Numbered from the stretch's first letter, positions 1 to 11,233 are shown. The stretch is 37,474 bases of DNA from Candidatus Colimorpha pelethequi (GCA_018064245.1 JAGHVO010000058.1:1-37474), one strand, 5' to 3'. Numbers and translations are program-made. The notes: generated by a model from the sequence alone, not told the origin.

Positions 1-36
1 GCCCCCCGCCCGTACTATAATATCACTATAGGACTA

Positions 37-1515
<1,479 letters not shown>

Positions 1516-1544
1516 AAACCAATAGTTATAACAAAATTATAAAC

Positions 1545-2036
1545 TTATTCAGCCTTGGGTTCTTCAACGGGAGCCTCTGCAGGAGCAGCAGCTTCAGCTA
1601 CGGGAGCTTCAGCCTTCTTGCTGCGGCTACGACGGGTAGCCTTTGCCTTAGGAGCCTTAGCCTCTTTCAGCATATTCTCGTTGTAGTCAACAAGTTCGAT
1701 AATGCACATCTCTGAATTGTCACCTTGACGGATACCAGTCTTGAGGATGCGGGTGTATCCACCAGGACGGTTAGCGACTTTCTGAGAAACCTCGCGGAAC
1801 AGCTCGTTCACAGCCTCTTTGCTGTGGAGATAGCTGAAAACCATACGACGATTGTGCGTAGAGTCCTCTTTCGAACGGCTAATCAGTGGTTCAACATAAA
1901 CGCGCAGAGCCTTTGCTTTGGCAACTGTGGTTTCAATTCTTTTATGCAGAATCAGCGATGTTGCCATATTCGACATCATTGCCACTCTATGTGCATGAGT
2001 TCTTGACAGATGATTTACTTTACAACCGTGTCTCAT
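1545..2036 (-). CDS. rplQ: 50S ribosomal protein L17
   Basis: L17 binds 23S rRNA near the exit tunnel of the large subunit. The start [17 protein letters not shown] is the family signature, and residues 1 to about 120 form the conserved core. From about residue 125 the protein carries a low-complexity Lys/Ala/Pro/Glu tail ([19 protein letters not shown]), making it 163 residues against 127 in E. coli; such tails are common on Bacteroidota L17. It is the last gene of the cluster, 4 bases after rpoA and just ahead of the terminator, so it is translated from the rpoA message. Confidence 0.98.
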   Translation of the reverse strand: MRHGCKVNHLSRTHAHRVAMMSNMATSLILHKRIETTVAKAKALRVYVEPLISRSKEDSTHNRRMVFSYLHSKEAVNELFREVSQKVANRPGGYTRILKTGIRQGDNSEMCIIELVDYNENMLKEAKAPKAKATRRSRSKKAEAPVAEAAAPAEAPVEEPKAE

Positions 2037-2040
2037 ATCT

Positions 2041-3033
2041 TTATTCTTTATCTAATTTATACTTTGAAATATTCATTCCGAATTCAAGGTTCTTGGAAGC
2101 TACCAAGTTCTCAAGTTCGGTAAGCGATTTTTTGCCGAAATTTCTGAATTTCAACAAATCAGCTTTATTATAGGCAACCAATTCGCCCAACGTCTCGACC
2201 TCGGCGGCCTTCAAGCAGTTGAGAGCGCGGACAGAGAGGTCCATGTCAATCAACTTAGTCTTGAGCAGCTGACGCAGATGGAGGGTGGTTTCGTCAAACT
2301 CTTCTACAGCCTGCTTGGGTTCAGCCTCGAGGGAGATACGCTCATCGGAGAACAGCATGAAATGCTGAATCAGGATGGTAGCAGCCTCTTTCAGGGCCTC
2401 CTTGGGGTGGATAGAGCCATCGGTCTGAATGTCGAACGTGAGTTTCTCGTAGTCGGTGCGTTGGTCAACGCGGTAGTCGGAGACTTCGTATTTCACATTC
2501 TTGATGGGGGTATGAATTGAGTCGATTGCGATAACGCCGATGGGGTCGCCAGCCTTCTTGTTTTCGTCAGAAGGAACATAACCACGACCTTTTTCGATGG
2601 TGAGTTCGATCTTCAGCGAAGTGGTGGGTTCCATGTGGCAGATCTCGACTTCGGGATTCAAAACTTGGAAACCATTGAGGAAATTGTTCAAGTCTCCAGC
2701 CTTGAAAACAGTCTGTCCGATGATCTCAAACGAAACCTTCTCAGTGTCCGTGTCCTCGATTTGACGACGGAAGCGGACCTGCTTCAAACTCAAGATGATG
2801 TCGGTCATATCCTCGACAACGCCAGGAAGCGAAGAGAACTCGTGGTCAACGCCCTCGATACGAACCGAAGTGATAGCGAATCCTTCAAGGGAGGAGAGGA
2901 GGATGCGTCTTAAGGCATTGCCAATAGTAATACCGTAGCCAGGCTCCAAGGGGCGAAACTCAAAAGTTCCACGGTAATCGTCTGCCTCCAGCATAATCAC
3001 CTTGTCAGGTCTTTGAAAAGCTAATATTGCCAT
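2041..3033 (-). CDS. rpoA: RNA polymerase alpha subunit
   Basis: Alpha dimerises to nucleate RNA polymerase assembly and contacts upstream promoter DNA and activators. At 330 residues it is full length. The N-terminal dimerisation domain (about 1-230) includes [20 protein letters not shown]. The C-terminal domain (about 255-325) has VRALNCLK, whose Arg matches the E. coli DNA-contact residue R265, and [11 protein letters not shown], the second helix-hairpin-helix. UP-element and activator contacts therefore appear intact. It is preceded by an 86-base spacer with a GC-rich hairpin and followed 4 bases later by rplQ. Confidence 0.99.
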   Translation of the reverse strand: MAILAFQRPDKVIMLEADDYRGTFEFRPLEPGYGITIGNALRRILLSSLEGFAITSVRIEGVDHEFSSLPGVVEDMTDIILSLKQVRFRRQIEDTDTEKVSFEIIGQTVFKAGDLNNFLNGFQVLNPEVEICHMEPTTSLKIELTIEKGRGYVPSDENKKAGDPIGVIAIDSIHTPIKNVKYEVSDYRVDQRTDYEKLTFDIQTDGSIHPKEALKEAATILIQHFMLFSDERISLEAEPKQAVEEFDETTLHLRQLLKTKLIDMDLSVRALNCLKAAEVETLGELVAYNKADLLKFRNFGKKSLTELENLVASKNLEFGMNISKYKLDKE

Positions 3034-3082
3034 TATTTATCCTTTCTTATTATTACGTCTTAAAGTCTCAAAGATGCAAGGC

Positions 3083-3101
3083 CGCCGCGACGAGCGCGGC
3101 G
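3083..3101 (-). promoter_or_regulatory. GC-rich hairpin in the rpsD-rpoA spacer
   Basis: A 7-bp all-GC stem (3083-3089 with 3095-3101, 5-base loop) sits in an otherwise AT-rich 86-base spacer. No T-run follows on the minus strand, so a classic terminator is unlikely. It could be a processing or protein-binding site. Confidence 0.45.
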
Positions 3102-3119
3102 CCCTTTAGTCGTCAACTA

Positions 3120-3725
3120 TTACTTGGAGTAAAGTTCAACGATAGCCTGCTCGTTGATATTCTCAGGAATATCAGCACGCTGAGGATAGTTCATGAACTT
3201 ACCGCTCAAGGTAGCGCCATCCCATTCAAGCCAGGGATAGTTGGTGCCGCGGGAAGCGACAGCGTCAGAGATGACCTCGAGAGATTTGGAACGTTCGCGA
3301 ACAGAGACTACATCTCCTTCCTTCAAGGAATAAGAAGGAACATTTACTACAGTACCATTAACAGTGATGTGGCAATGTGAAACCAACTGGCGAGCCTGTG
3401 CGCGGCTGCGAGCAATACCCAGACGGTAAACGACATTGTCCAAACGAGCTTCGATCAACTGCAACAACACTTCACCAGTGATGCCGCCGCGACGTGAAGC
3501 CTCGGCATACAGTTTGCGGAACTGACGCTCCAAAATACCGTATGTATATTTTGCTTTCTGCTTCTCCTGAAGCTGTGATCCGTACTCAGACATTTTGCCA
3601 CGGCGTTTGCTCTGGCCGTGCATACCGGGAGCGTAAGGCTTTTTCTCATAGTTCTTGTCTGCCCCGTAGATCGGATCATGAAATTTTCTTGCAATTTTGG
3701 TTTTAGGACCTGTATATCTTGCCAT
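3120..3725 (-). CDS. rpsD: 30S ribosomal protein S4
   Basis: S4 is a primary 16S rRNA-binding protein that starts assembly of the small subunit body. The 201-residue product begins [15 protein letters not shown] and carries the S4 RNA-binding domain at roughly 93-155 ([26 protein letters not shown] is its core). The N-terminal region lacks the four-cysteine zinc finger found in some S4 proteins, so this is the zinc-free form. In E. coli S4 represses the alpha operon; whether that holds here is unknown, though a hairpin lies just downstream, before rpoA. Confidence 0.98.
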   Translation of the reverse strand: MARYTGPKTKIARKFHDPIYGADKNYEKKPYAPGMHGQSKRRGKMSEYGSQLQEKQKAKYTYGILERQFRKLYAEASRRGGITGEVLLQLIEARLDNVVYRLGIARSRAQARQLVSHCHITVNGTVVNVPSYSLKEGDVVSVRERSKSLEVISDAVASRGTNYPWLEWDGATLSGKFMNYPQRADIPENINEQAIVELYSK

Positions 3726-3807
3726 TTTTCTTTACGATTTAGATTGTTGTTTCTTGAATTTTGAATCTTGAAAACGATCTGAATTCTAAAATTCTCTTTC
3801 CCTATAA

Positions 3808-4197
3808 TTACACACGACGACGTTTTGGGGGACGGCAACCATTGTGAGGAAGCGGAGTGATGTCCACGATCTCGGTTACTTCGATTCCACAGCCATTGAT
3901 TGCGCGGATTGCAGATTCACGTCCTGAACCAGGTCCCTTTACGAAGACCTTTACTTTTCTTAGGCCCAAATCATAAGCAACTTTACCGCAATCTTCCGCA
4001 GCCATCTGAGCGGCGTACGGAGTGTTTTTCTTCGATCCGCGGAAGCCCATTTTTCCTGCTGACGACCAAGAAATCACTTGTCCGGCATTATTGGTCAACG
4101 ATACAATTACGTTGTTGAAGGATGCAAAGATGCATGCTCTTCCAAGAGGTTCAACTTTTACGACTCTTTTTTTGGTCGGTTTTGAAGTTTTTGCCAT
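3808..4197 (-). CDS. rpsK: 30S ribosomal protein S11
   Basis: S11 forms part of the 30S platform near the mRNA exit site. The 129-residue product has the E. coli length. Family motifs visible are [12 protein letters not shown] near residue 26, [35 protein letters not shown] and the basic end [11 protein letters not shown]. It stands between rpsM and rpsD with spacers of 86 and 82 bases and is transcribed as part of the alpha-operon section. Confidence 0.98.
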   Translation of the reverse strand: MAKTSKPTKKRVVKVEPLGRACIFASFNNVIVSLTNNAGQVISWSSAGKMGFRGSKKNTPYAAQMAAEDCGKVAYDLGLRKVKVFVKGPGSGRESAIRAINGCGIEVTEIVDITPLPHNGCRPPKRRRV

Positions 4198-4283
4198 AGT
4201 TTTTTTTACTTGTGCTTGATTTTACATTAATTCTCCAATTGCTCCATTGGTCTTGATCTAATCCGCAATTGGCCGCTCAGGCA

Positions 4284-4664
4284 TTATGCCTTAGGAGCTT
4301 TCTTCTTGTTAGCGATAGTTTTCTTCTTACCCTTACGAGTACGAGCGTTGTTCTTTGTGCTTTGACCACGCAATGGAAGTCCCAAACGATGACGGATGCC
4401 GCGGTAGCAACCAATATCCATCAGTCGCTTGATGTTCATCTGAACTTCAGAACGAAGAGCACCTTCTACTTTGTACTCATCGTTGATGATAGTACGCAGA
4501 GCGTTCTGCTCATCATCAGTCCAGTCCTGCACCTTCTTGTTCTCATCGATTCCAGCCTTTGCCAAAATCTCGCTTGCGGTGCTTCTTCCAATTCCGTAGA
4601 TATAGGTCAAACCTATAACTCCTCTTTTGTTTTTGGGTAAGTCAATACCTGCAATTCTTGCCAT
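4284..4664 (-). CDS. rpsM: 30S ribosomal protein S13
   Basis: S13 sits in the 30S head and contacts the P-site tRNA and the bridges to the 50S subunit. The 126-residue protein starts [15 protein letters not shown] and includes [22 protein letters not shown] and [25 protein letters not shown], both diagnostic. The Lys-rich C-terminal tail is typical. The gene follows rpmJ by 46 bases. Confidence 0.98.
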   Translation of the reverse strand: MARIAGIDLPKNKRGVIGLTYIYGIGRSTASEILAKAGIDENKKVQDWTDDEQNALRTIINDEYKVEGALRSEVQMNIKRLMDIGCYRGIRHRLGLPLRGQSTKNNARTRKGKKKTIANKKKAPKA

Positions 4665-4710
4665 AAACTGATTTTAATTCTTTTATTAGACATTCGGACG
4701 TGCGTTAGCA

Positions 4711-4827
4711 TCAACCTTGTCTTTGTTTAAACTTAGGATTTTTCTTGTTAATCACATAAACTACCCCTTTGCGGCGTACCACCTTGCATTCAGGGGATCT
4801 TTTCTTTACAGAAACTCTTACTTTCAT
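4711..4827 (-). CDS. rpmJ: 50S ribosomal protein L36 (zinc-free form)
   Basis: This 38-residue protein begins [20 protein letters not shown] and ends NPKFKQRQG, the L36 signature. L36 packs into the 50S subunit below the L7/L12 stalk base. Zinc-binding L36 has a CxxC..C..H set; here only the Cys at residue 14 remains, so the protein cannot form the usual zinc ribbon (the C-minus class). Its place between infA and rpsM is the standard one. It is short and easily missed by ORF finders. Confidence 0.97.
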   Translation of the reverse strand: MKVRVSVKKRSPECKVVRRKGVVYVINKKNPKFKQRQG

Positions 4828-4910
4828 TGTTTAATGTTTTATCTGTTATTTCTTATTTTATTGTCTTTCAAAAACCTGTCCAGCCTAACGACTGAAGACC
4901 TTAACGGTAA

Positions 4911-5129
4911 TTATTTGTGACGATACGTGATGCGACCTTTTGTCAAATCGTACGGAGACATCTCAATCTGAACCTTGTCCCCAGGGAGAATCTTGATGTA
5001 GTGCATGCGCATCTTGCCGGAGATGTGGGCGATGATTTGATGCCCGTTTTCCAACTCTACGCGGAACATTGCATTACCCAACGATTCCACTACCGTACCA
5101 TCCAACTGGATTGAAGCTTGCTTTGCCAT
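4911..5129 (-). CDS. infA: Translation initiation factor IF-1
   Basis: IF-1 binds the 30S A site and assists IF-2 and IF-3 in start selection. The 72-residue product is a single S1-like OB fold: [29 protein letters not shown], then [30 protein letters not shown]. Length and ending match the family exactly. It starts 6 bases after map, so the two are probably translated together. Confidence 0.98.
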   Translation of the reverse strand: MAKQASIQLDGTVVESLGNAMFRVELENGHQIIAHISGKMRMHYIKILPGDKVQIEMSPYDLTKGRITYRHK

Positions 5130-5135
5130 CTACTA

Positions 5136-5909
5136 CTATTTTTGTTGTTCAATGAAATCAAAACTTGACAAAATCTCGGGACCTTTCTTGCCGATAGCGA
5201 CAGTGTGCTCGAAATGGGCAGCGGGTTTGCCGTCTTTGGTGCGGCAAGTCCAGCCATCTTCCTGAGAGAACTTGACATTTTTTGAACCCATGCATACCAT
5301 AGGTTCAACGGCGATGACCATTCCTTCCTTGAGCAATGGACCCGTACCTCGAATGCCGTAATTGGGTACATTGGGAGATTCGTGCATCTTGTAGCCTACT
5401 CCATGGCCGCAAAGCTCGCGGACAACCGAGTAGCCGTTCTTCTCGCAATGCATCTGGACTGCATGTCCAATATCGCCAATGCGATTGCCTTCCTTGCAAA
5501 GATCCAGCCCGATATACAAAGATTCCTTCGTAACGCGGAGCAGACGTTCCATCTCTGGAGAGACTTCTCCGACTGCAAACGTGTAGGCCGAATCACCCAC
5601 GAAACCGTCCAACTCAATGACACAATCTACGGAAACATTGTCGCCCTCTTTGATAAACAACTTATCAGAAGGAATACCGTGGACAACGACATCATTCACC
5701 GAGATACACAAGGCTGCGGGAAAACCCTCGTAACCTTTGCAAAGGGGAATGCCACCATTGTCACGGATAAACTGCTCCCCGATATGATCAAGATAAGCAG
5801 TGGTGACACCTGGGTGGATATGACGCCCAACCTCGGCCAGGGTTTTCCCGACGAGCTGGGCGCTTTTCCTAATAAGCTCTATTTCCTCTTTGGTCTTAAG
5901 CTGTATCAT
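5136..5909 (-). CDS. map: Methionine aminopeptidase, type I
   Basis: This enzyme removes the initiator methionine from nascent proteins. At 257 residues it matches the bacterial type Ia class. The metal-binding and catalytic set is visible in order: the His of VVHGIP, the Asp of VSVDCVIELDG, the Asp of GDSAYTF, the His of CGHGVGYKMHE, the Glu of AVEPMV and the Glu of FEHTVAI. It sits 9 bases after secY and 6 bases before infA. The adk gene found between secY and map in some bacteria is missing. Confidence 0.98.
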   Translation of the reverse strand: MIQLKTKEEIELIRKSAQLVGKTLAEVGRHIHPGVTTAYLDHIGEQFIRDNGGIPLCKGYEGFPAALCISVNDVVVHGIPSDKLFIKEGDNVSVDCVIELDGFVGDSAYTFAVGEVSPEMERLLRVTKESLYIGLDLCKEGNRIGDIGHAVQMHCEKNGYSVVRELCGHGVGYKMHESPNVPNYGIRGTGPLLKEGMVIAVEPMVCMGSKNVKFSQEDGWTCRTKDGKPAAHFEHTVAIGKKGPEILSSFDFIEQQK

Positions 5910-5918
5910 CTTTTATTA

Positions 5919-7274
5919 CTAAGCCTGAATAGACATTGAAGTGCGGCCCTTGATACGACCGGTCTTGGTAAGACCATCGTAGTGGCGCATTAACAAGTGA
6001 CTTTCAATTTGCTGTAAAGTGTCCAAAATAACACCGACCAAAATCAACAATGAAGTACCGCCATAGAACTGGGCGAACTGAGTGTTGACACCAAAAAGAC
6101 GGATGATGGCGGGCAGGATTGCCACGAACGCCAAGAAGAATGAACCCGGAAGCGTAATCTTGGAGAGAATATCTTCAAGGTATTCGGCGGTCTTCTTGCC
6201 AGGTTTCACGCCAGGGATAAAACCTCCGTTCTTCTTCATATCGTCGGCCATCTGATTAGGATTGATGGCGATGGCGGTATAGAAGTAGGTGAAAAGGATT
6301 ACCAAGATGGCGAAAACGAAATTATACCAGAATCCGTTGAAATCGGAAAATGCCATAGCAAATTTCGAGTCGGTATTGTTGCTGAATCCCATAATAGTAA
6401 TGGGGAGGAACATGATGGCCTGAGCGAAGATGATGGGCATAACGCCGGCAGCATTAACCTTGATAGGAATGTACTGACGAACGCCACCATACTGCTTGTT
6501 GCCAACAATACGCTTAGCATATTGAACAGGAATACGGCGGGTACCTTGTACGAGAAGAATCACCAGCAGGATGACTGCAAGCAAGACCACGATCTCGAAA
6601 AGGAACATTACCAATCCACCGCCTTCAGACAGACGAGATGCAAACTCGGCCGAGATGGCAAAAGGCAGACGAGCGATGATACCAATCATAATGAGCAAGG
6701 AGATACCATTGCCGACACCCTTGTCGGTGATACGTTCGCCAAGCCACATTACGAACAAAGTACCGCAAATCAAAATAATGATACTGGAAACCCAGAAGAA
6801 AGCATTAGGAGCACTGCCGTCGAAGGGATAAATAGCCGTAGTGGATGCGCCCAACTGATACATCATGTTGGTGATGTAGGCAGGAGCCTGGCAAGCGGTA
6901 ATGATAACGGTGAGCCAACGAGTGATCTGGTTCATCTTCCTGCGTCCGTTCTCTCCGTCGCGCTGCATTTTTTGGAAATAAGGAACAACCATTACGAACA
7001 ACTGGATCACGATGGAAGCAGTGATGTAAGGCATTATACCCAATGCGAAAATGGAAGCGTTGGAGAAAGCTCCACCAGAGAACATGTTGAGCAAGCCCAT
7101 CAAGCCGTCACGACCTTGGTCTTGCAACGCACCCAATTGAGTGGGGTCAACACCTGGAAGCACAACATAAGAACCGATTCGATAAATCAATACCAAACCC
7201 AACGTATAGAGAATACGCTTGCGGAGGTCTTCAATTGACCAGATGTTTTTCAGTGTCTGTATTAATCTCTTCAT
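5919..7274 (-). CDS. secY: Preprotein translocase subunit SecY
   Basis: SecY is the channel of the Sec translocon in the inner membrane. The 451-residue product starts with a cytoplasmic segment (SIEDLRKRILYTLGLVLIYRIGSYV) and shows about ten hydrophobic segments. It has the GGAFSNASIFALGIMPYITASI plug/TM2 region and, towards the C-terminus, the PGxKPGKKTAEYLEDILSKITLPG cytoplasmic loop with the conserved basic residues that contact SecA and the ribosome. It lies in the spc section between rplO and map, as in most bacteria. Confidence 0.98.
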   Translation of the reverse strand: MKRLIQTLKNIWSIEDLRKRILYTLGLVLIYRIGSYVVLPGVDPTQLGALQDQGRDGLMGLLNMFSGGAFSNASIFALGIMPYITASIVIQLFVMVVPYFQKMQRDGENGRRKMNQITRWLTVIITACQAPAYITNMMYQLGASTTAIYPFDGSAPNAFFWVSSIIILICGTLFVMWLGERITDKGVGNGISLLIMIGIIARLPFAISAEFASRLSEGGGLVMFLFEIVVLLAVILLVILLVQGTRRIPVQYAKRIVGNKQYGGVRQYIPIKVNAAGVMPIIFAQAIMFLPITIMGFSNNTDSKFAMAFSDFNGFWYNFVFAILVILFTYFYTAIAINPNQMADDMKKNGGFIPGVKPGKKTAEYLEDILSKITLPGSFFLAFVAILPAIIRLFGVNTQFAQFYGGTSLLILVGVILDTLQQIESHLLMRHYDGLTKTGRIKGRTSMSIQA

Positions 7275-7308
7275 GTTTAATAGTTTTCTTCCGAAAAAGT
7301 TTAGGTCA

Positions 7309-7332
7309 CAGGGTCACGCACGCGTGACCCTG
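7309..7332 (-). promoter_or_regulatory. Strong hairpin in the rplO-secY spacer
   Basis: A perfect 10-bp stem (7309-7318 with 7323-7332, 4-base loop, arm CAGGGTCACG) occupies the 68-base gap between rplO and secY. There is no T-run after it on the minus strand, so it is more likely an RNA-processing or stability element, or a partial terminator that lowers secY expression relative to the ribosomal genes. Confidence 0.55.
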
Positions 7333-7342
7333 ATGAGATAAA

Positions 7343-7813
7343 CTATTCTTCGACTTTCTTTACAGTCTCAATGATAGTTGCAACACCACCCTTTGCCTCG
7401 ATAGCGCTCTTAGCGGTAGCGGAGAAAGCGTGAGCGGCAACATTAATGGTCTTATTCAATTCACCTCTGCCAAGGATCTTGATACGGCCCTTTGCGCCGA
7501 TGAGTCCGTTCTGCTTGAAGACTTCAAGTGTAAAATCGGTGATGTTCTTGGCTTCTGCCAAAGTGTTGAGCATATCGATGTTGATGCCAACGTATTCAAC
7601 GCGATTCATATTCTTGAAACCAAACTTAGGAACGCGACGGTAGAGAGGCATTTGACCACCTTCGAAACCTACCTTCTGATGGTAACCGGAACGAGCCTTA
7701 GCACCCTTGTTACCACGCGTAGCGGTACCGCCCTTGCCAGAGCCAGCACCTCTACCGATACGTTTTGAATGCTTTACAGATCCTTCTGCGGGTTTAAGAT
7801 TACTTAAGTTCAT
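7343..7813 (-). CDS. rplO: 50S ribosomal protein L15
   Basis: L15 is a late-assembly protein of the 50S core. The product is 156 residues. The glycine- and arginine-rich N-terminal extension (RIGRGAGSGKGGTATRGNKGAKAR) that threads into 23S rRNA is present, followed by GFEGGQMPLYRRVPKFGF and the globular C-terminal domain. It follows rpmD by 26 bases and precedes secY. Confidence 0.98.
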   Translation of the reverse strand: MNLSNLKPAEGSVKHSKRIGRGAGSGKGGTATRGNKGAKARSGYHQKVGFEGGQMPLYRRVPKFGFKNMNRVEYVGINIDMLNTLAEAKNITDFTLEVFKQNGLIGAKGRIKILGRGELNKTINVAAHAFSATAKSAIEAKGGVATIIETVKKVEE

Positions 7814-7839
7814 TGTATATTTCCTTTCTTAGTTACTAA

Positions 7840-8025
7840 TTAAATTTCCTCAACAGTGATGAGATGTTTAACCTTCTCGATCATGCCGAGAATCTGAGGA
7901 GTAGCTACTACCTCACGTTCGTGGTTGATCTTTCTCAAACCAAGAGCCTGCATGGTTCTCTTTTGGCGAGCGGGACGACCAATAATACTTCTAACTTGCT
8001 TGATTTTTAAAGTTTTTTCTGCCAT
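7840..8025 (-). CDS. rpmD: 50S ribosomal protein L30
   Basis: L30 is a small 50S protein binding 23S rRNA near 5S rRNA. The 61-residue product reads LKIKQVRSIIGRPARQKRTM and then LGLRKINHEREVVATPQILGMI, the bacterial L30 pattern. It lies 19 bases after rpsE. Confidence 0.97.
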   Translation of the reverse strand: MAEKTLKIKQVRSIIGRPARQKRTMQALGLRKINHEREVVATPQILGMIEKVKHLITVEEI

Positions 8026-8044
8026 AATATTAGCCTCCTATGAA

Positions 8045-8563
8045 TTAACCATTAAAAACTTTGTCCAATGAAATACCACGAAGCTGAGCAACCATATAAG
8101 GATCCTTCATCTGGAGCAGGGCGTTGATGGTAGCCTTAACAACACTGTGCGGATTTGAGGAGCCCTTGCACTTTGCAAGCACGTCCTTTACGCCTACGCT
8201 TTCCAAAACGGCACGCATAGCACCGCCGGCGATAACACCGGTACCGGGAGCTGCGGGTTTCAAGAAGACGCGAGCGCCGCTGTATTTACCACTCTGTTCG
8301 TGAGGGATAGTGCCCTTCAAAACGGGAACTTTGATGAGGTTTTTCTTTGCGTCATCAACACCTTTCTGAATAGCAGCCTGGACTTCCTTAGCCTTGCCGA
8401 GGCCGTAGCCTACAACGCCGTTTTCATTTCCAATAACGACAATAGCAGCGAAGGTGAAAGTTCTACCACCCTTGGTAACCTTGGTTACACGATTGATTGC
8501 AACAAGACGATCTTTGAATTCGATGTCGCTTGACTTTACTCTTTTTACGTTTACTTCTGCCAT
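8045..8563 (-). CDS. rpsE: 30S ribosomal protein S5
   Basis: S5 contacts the 530 loop and the mRNA entry channel and affects decoding accuracy. The 172-residue product shows the N-terminal double-stranded-RNA-binding domain ([19 protein letters not shown], then [20 protein letters not shown]) and the C-terminal domain with [19 protein letters not shown] and [15 protein letters not shown]. It lies 6 bases after rplR. Confidence 0.98.
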   Translation of the reverse strand: MAEVNVKRVKSSDIEFKDRLVAINRVTKVTKGGRTFTFAAIVVIGNENGVVGYGLGKAKEVQAAIQKGVDDAKKNLIKVPVLKGTIPHEQSGKYSGARVFLKPAAPGTGVIAGGAMRAVLESVGVKDVLAKCKGSSNPHSVVKATINALLQMKDPYMVAQLRGISLDKVFNG

Positions 8564-8569
8564 GACTTA

Positions 8570-8923
8570 TTAGAATTTTAATCCACCTTCTCTGGCACCA
8601 TCTGCCAATGATTTAACACGGCCGTGGTACAGGTAACCATTACGGCCGAATACTACGGTTTGAATACCAGCAGCGAGAGCGCGTTCGGCGATGAGTTTGC
8701 CGACCTTAGCTGCCATTTCGCTTTTTGTGCCACTCTTTTCTACACCCTTCTCTGCCGAGGAAGCTGCGGTCAGTGTCACACCTTTTACGTCGTCAATCAA
8801 CTGTGCATAGATCTCTTTGTTGCTTCTGAACACAGAAAGACGGGGCATCTCAGGGGTACCCGAAATCTTATGACGAATGCGATATTTAATCTTTATTCTT
8901 CTTATGTCTTTTTTTGTTGCCAT
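8570..8923 (-). CDS. rplR: 50S ribosomal protein L18
   Basis: L18 binds 5S rRNA in the central protuberance. The 117-residue product has the basic N-terminus [20 protein letters not shown], then [15 protein letters not shown], and ends [26 protein letters not shown], all diagnostic. An 83-base structured spacer separates it from rplF. Confidence 0.98.
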   Translation of the reverse strand: MATKKDIRRIKIKYRIRHKISGTPEMPRLSVFRSNKEIYAQLIDDVKGVTLTAASSAEKGVEKSGTKSEMAAKVGKLIAERALAAGIQTVVFGRNGYLYHGRVKSLADGAREGGLKF

Positions 8924-8942
8924 AATTCTATTCTTTGGCTTG

Positions 8943-8995
8943 GGGCAATGTGGCTGAACTTTTAGGCTCGAAAGTCGCTTTCAGTTGTATTGCCC
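8943..8995 (-). promoter_or_regulatory. Structured spacer between rplF and rplR
   Basis: A 7-bp outer stem (GGGCAAT at 8943-8949 with ATTGCCC at 8989-8995) encloses an inner CTGAA/TTCAG pairing. This occupies most of the 83-base gap. It may be a ribosomal-protein-binding or processing site; no promoter consensus is visible. Confidence 0.35.
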
Positions 8996-9006
8996 GGTTA
9001 ATTTAA

Positions 9007-9561
9007 TTATTTAGCAGCAGCCTTACCAGCTTTCTTACGAATTTCTTCGCCAACGAAGCGAATACCTTTACCCTTGTAAGGTTCGGGTTTACGGAGTGAG
9101 CGAATCTTTGCAGCTGCCTGACCCAGGATTTGCTTGTCGCAGCAAGTCATGGTGATGATGGGGTTCTTGCCCTTCTCGGTTACGGTCTCGACCTTGATTT
9201 CGGGAGCGAGTTCGAAGAAGATCTTATGGGAATAACCAAGGTCCATTTCCATCACGTTACCGTTGGCCTGAACTTTGTAACCAACGCCAATAACTTCCTG
9301 AACGGTCTTGAAACCTTCGGAAACACCCTTTACCATGTTGGCAACGAGTGCGCGATAAAGACCGTGCATTGCCTTGTGTTCCTTGCTGTCAGAAGGACGG
9401 TCGAAATAAAGAACGCCATCTTCGAGACGAGTGGAAATGATAGGATCAACTTTCTGAGTCATTTGTCCAAGAGGACCTTTAACGGTCAAAACGTTATCAT
9501 CAGATATCGTTACATCCACGCCCTTGGGCAGGTGGATAGGCATTTTACCAATTCTTGACAT
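9007..9561 (-). CDS. rplF: 50S ribosomal protein L6
   Basis: L6 lies at the base of the L7/L12 stalk near the sarcin-ricin loop. The 184-residue product has two similar folds, as usual for L6. It starts MSRIGKMPIHLPKGVDV and ends with KPEPYKGKGIRFVGEEIRKKAGKAA, the family C-terminal signature. It follows rpsH by 22 bases. Confidence 0.98.
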   Translation of the reverse strand: MSRIGKMPIHLPKGVDVTISDDNVLTVKGPLGQMTQKVDPIISTRLEDGVLYFDRPSDSKEHKAMHGLYRALVANMVKGVSEGFKTVQEVIGVGYKVQANGNVMEMDLGYSHKIFFELAPEIKVETVTEKGKNPIITMTCCDKQILGQAAAKIRSLRKPEPYKGKGIRFVGEEIRKKAGKAAAK

Positions 9562-9583
9562 TTCTTTTTTCTCCTCTCTTTAA

Positions 9584-9985
9584 TTAGCTGACATAACACA
9601 ATACTTCACCACCTACGTTGAGGGTACGAGCCTCCTTGTCGGTCATCAAACCTTTGGAGGTAGAAACGATGGCGATACCAAGACCGTTGAGAACGCGAGG
9701 CATCTCGTCAACAGAGACATAGCGACGCAAACCAGGGCTACTGACGCGCTTGAGCTCAGAGATAGCCGAGATTTTGGTTACGGGATGATACTTTAAAGCG
9801 ATTTTGATTGACTGGTTGTGAGCGCCTTCATTCTCAAACTTGTAGTTAAGAATATAACCCTTTTCGAAAAGGATTTTGGTCATCTCTTTCTTTAAATTCG
9901 ATGCAGGAATTTCGACTACTCTGTGCTTAGCAGCGATAGCATTTCTCATGCGAGTCAAATAATCTGCAATAGGATCTGTTACCAT
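9584..9985 (-). CDS. rpsH: 30S ribosomal protein S8
   Basis: S8 binds the central domain of 16S rRNA and in E. coli represses the spc operon. The 133-residue product starts [20 protein letters not shown] and ends with [20 protein letters not shown] and GGEVLCYVS, which match the family. A 66-base spacer lies between it and rpsN. Confidence 0.98.
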   Translation of the reverse strand: MVTDPIADYLTRMRNAIAAKHRVVEIPASNLKKEMTKILFEKGYILNYKFENEGAHNQSIKIALKYHPVTKISAISELKRVSSPGLRRYVSVDEMPRVLNGLGIAIVSTSKGLMTDKEARTLNVGGEVLCYVS

Positions 9986-10051
9986 TTGTTTTTGATTTTA
10001 AGTTTTGTAGTTTTGGTTGTTCCAACTTGCAAAGCTACCAATTAATAAATT

Positions 10052-10351
10052 TTACCAACTTGACTTTTTAACGCCGGGGATCAAACCAGCCAAAGCCATT
10101 TCACGGAAGTTGATACGTGAAATGCCGAACTGACGCATGTAGCCCTTGGGACGGCCGGTAAGTTTGCAACGGTTGTGCAAACGAACGGGGCAAGCGTTCT
10201 TGGGCAATTTTTGCAAAGCGATGACAGCTTTTTCAACGTCTTCGGGTTCGCCTTTACGTACGATTTCCTTTAAAGCAGCGCGTTTAGCAGCGTATTGAGC
10301 TACCATTCTTTCTCTTTTGCGCTCTCTTGCTTTGATAGATTCTTTTGCCAT
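10052..10351 (-). CDS. rpsN: 30S ribosomal protein S14 (long, zinc-free form)
   Basis: S14 belongs to the 30S head. This is the 99-residue long form with an intact insertion and without the CxxC..CxxC zinc ribbon of short S14 proteins; only two isolated Cys remain ([20 protein letters not shown]). The ending [21 protein letters not shown] is diagnostic. It follows rplE by 7 bases. Confidence 0.98.
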   Translation of the reverse strand: MAKESIKARERKRERMVAQYAAKRAALKEIVRKGEPEDVEKAVIALQKLPKNACPVRLHNRCKLTGRPKGYMRQFGISRINFREMALAGLIPGVKKSSW

Positions 10352-10358
10352 TTATCTC

Positions 10359-10919
10359 TTATTTTTGTTGATTCTTAAACGGTAAACCGAATTCCTTCAG
10401 CAAGGACATGGCTTCCTTATCGGTTTTTGCGGTGGTCACGAAGGTGATGTCCATACCCTGGATGCGGTCAATCTTGTCGATATCGATTTCAGGGAAGATG
10501 ATCTGCTCGGCGATACCAAAGGTATAATTGCCCTTGCCGTCGAAACCCTTGTCGTTGATGCCACGGAAGTCGCGGATACGAGGAATGGAAGCGGTAACAA
10601 GACGTTCCAAGAACTCGTACATGCGCTCGCCACGGAGGGTTACGCGAACTCCGATGGGCATGCCACGACGCAACTTGAAGTTGGAAATATCCTTGCGGGA
10701 CTTGGTGGCTACAGCCTTCTGGCCAGCGATGAGAGTCATTTCCTCAATGCCCTTATCGATGACTTTCTTGTCGGCGATGGCAGCCTTGCCCAAACCTTGG
10801 TTCAAGGTAATCTTTAACAAACGAGGACACTGCATGACTGTCTTATAGCCATACTCCTTCATCAGTGCAGACTGAATTTCCTCTTTGTACTTGGTCTTTA
10901 ATGTCGGGATGTATGTCAT
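10359..10919 (-). CDS. rplE: 50S ribosomal protein L5
   Basis: L5 binds 5S rRNA and contacts the P-site tRNA. The 186-residue product includes [42 protein letters not shown] and [23 protein letters not shown], all family hallmarks. Its ATG shares one base with the rplX stop (TAATG), which implies translational coupling. Confidence 0.98.
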   Translation of the reverse strand: MTYIPTLKTKYKEEIQSALMKEYGYKTVMQCPRLLKITLNQGLGKAAIADKKVIDKGIEEMTLIAGQKAVATKSRKDISNFKLRRGMPIGVRVTLRGERMYEFLERLVTASIPRIRDFRGINDKGFDGKGNYTFGIAEQIIFPEIDIDKIDRIQGMDITFVTTAKTDKEAMSLLKEFGLPFKNQQK

Positions 10920-11233
10920 TATTTAATCTCCTCCCCTGTTTTTTTAGAATAACGGACTAATTTACCGGTCTTTTCATCGATTTTGCGACCCAATCTTGAG
11001 GGGGTCTTTCCGACAACGACCATAAGGTTTGAAATGTGAATAGGAGCCTCCTGTTCTACGATACCTCCCTGAGTGTTCTTGGCATTGGGCTTGGTATGTT
11101 TCTTATTCACGTTCACACCTTCTACGATGGCGCGGTTCTTTTCGGGATATACCTTCAGCACCTTAGCGATCTTACCTTTATCATCGCCGGCGATAACTTT
11201 TACCATATCCCCTTTCTTAACGTGCAATTTCAT
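10919..11233 (-). CDS. rplX: 50S ribosomal protein L24
   Basis: L24 starts 50S assembly and sits at the exit tunnel. The 104-residue product has the KOW motif ([21 protein letters not shown]) at residues 5-25 and the [31 protein letters not shown] stretch. It overlaps rplE by one base. Confidence 0.98.
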   Translation of the reverse strand: MKLHVKKGDMVKVIAGDDKGKIAKVLKVYPEKNRAIVEGVNVNKKHTKPNAKNTQGGIVEQEAPIHISNLMVVVGKTPSRLGRKIDEKTGKLVRYSKKTGEEIK

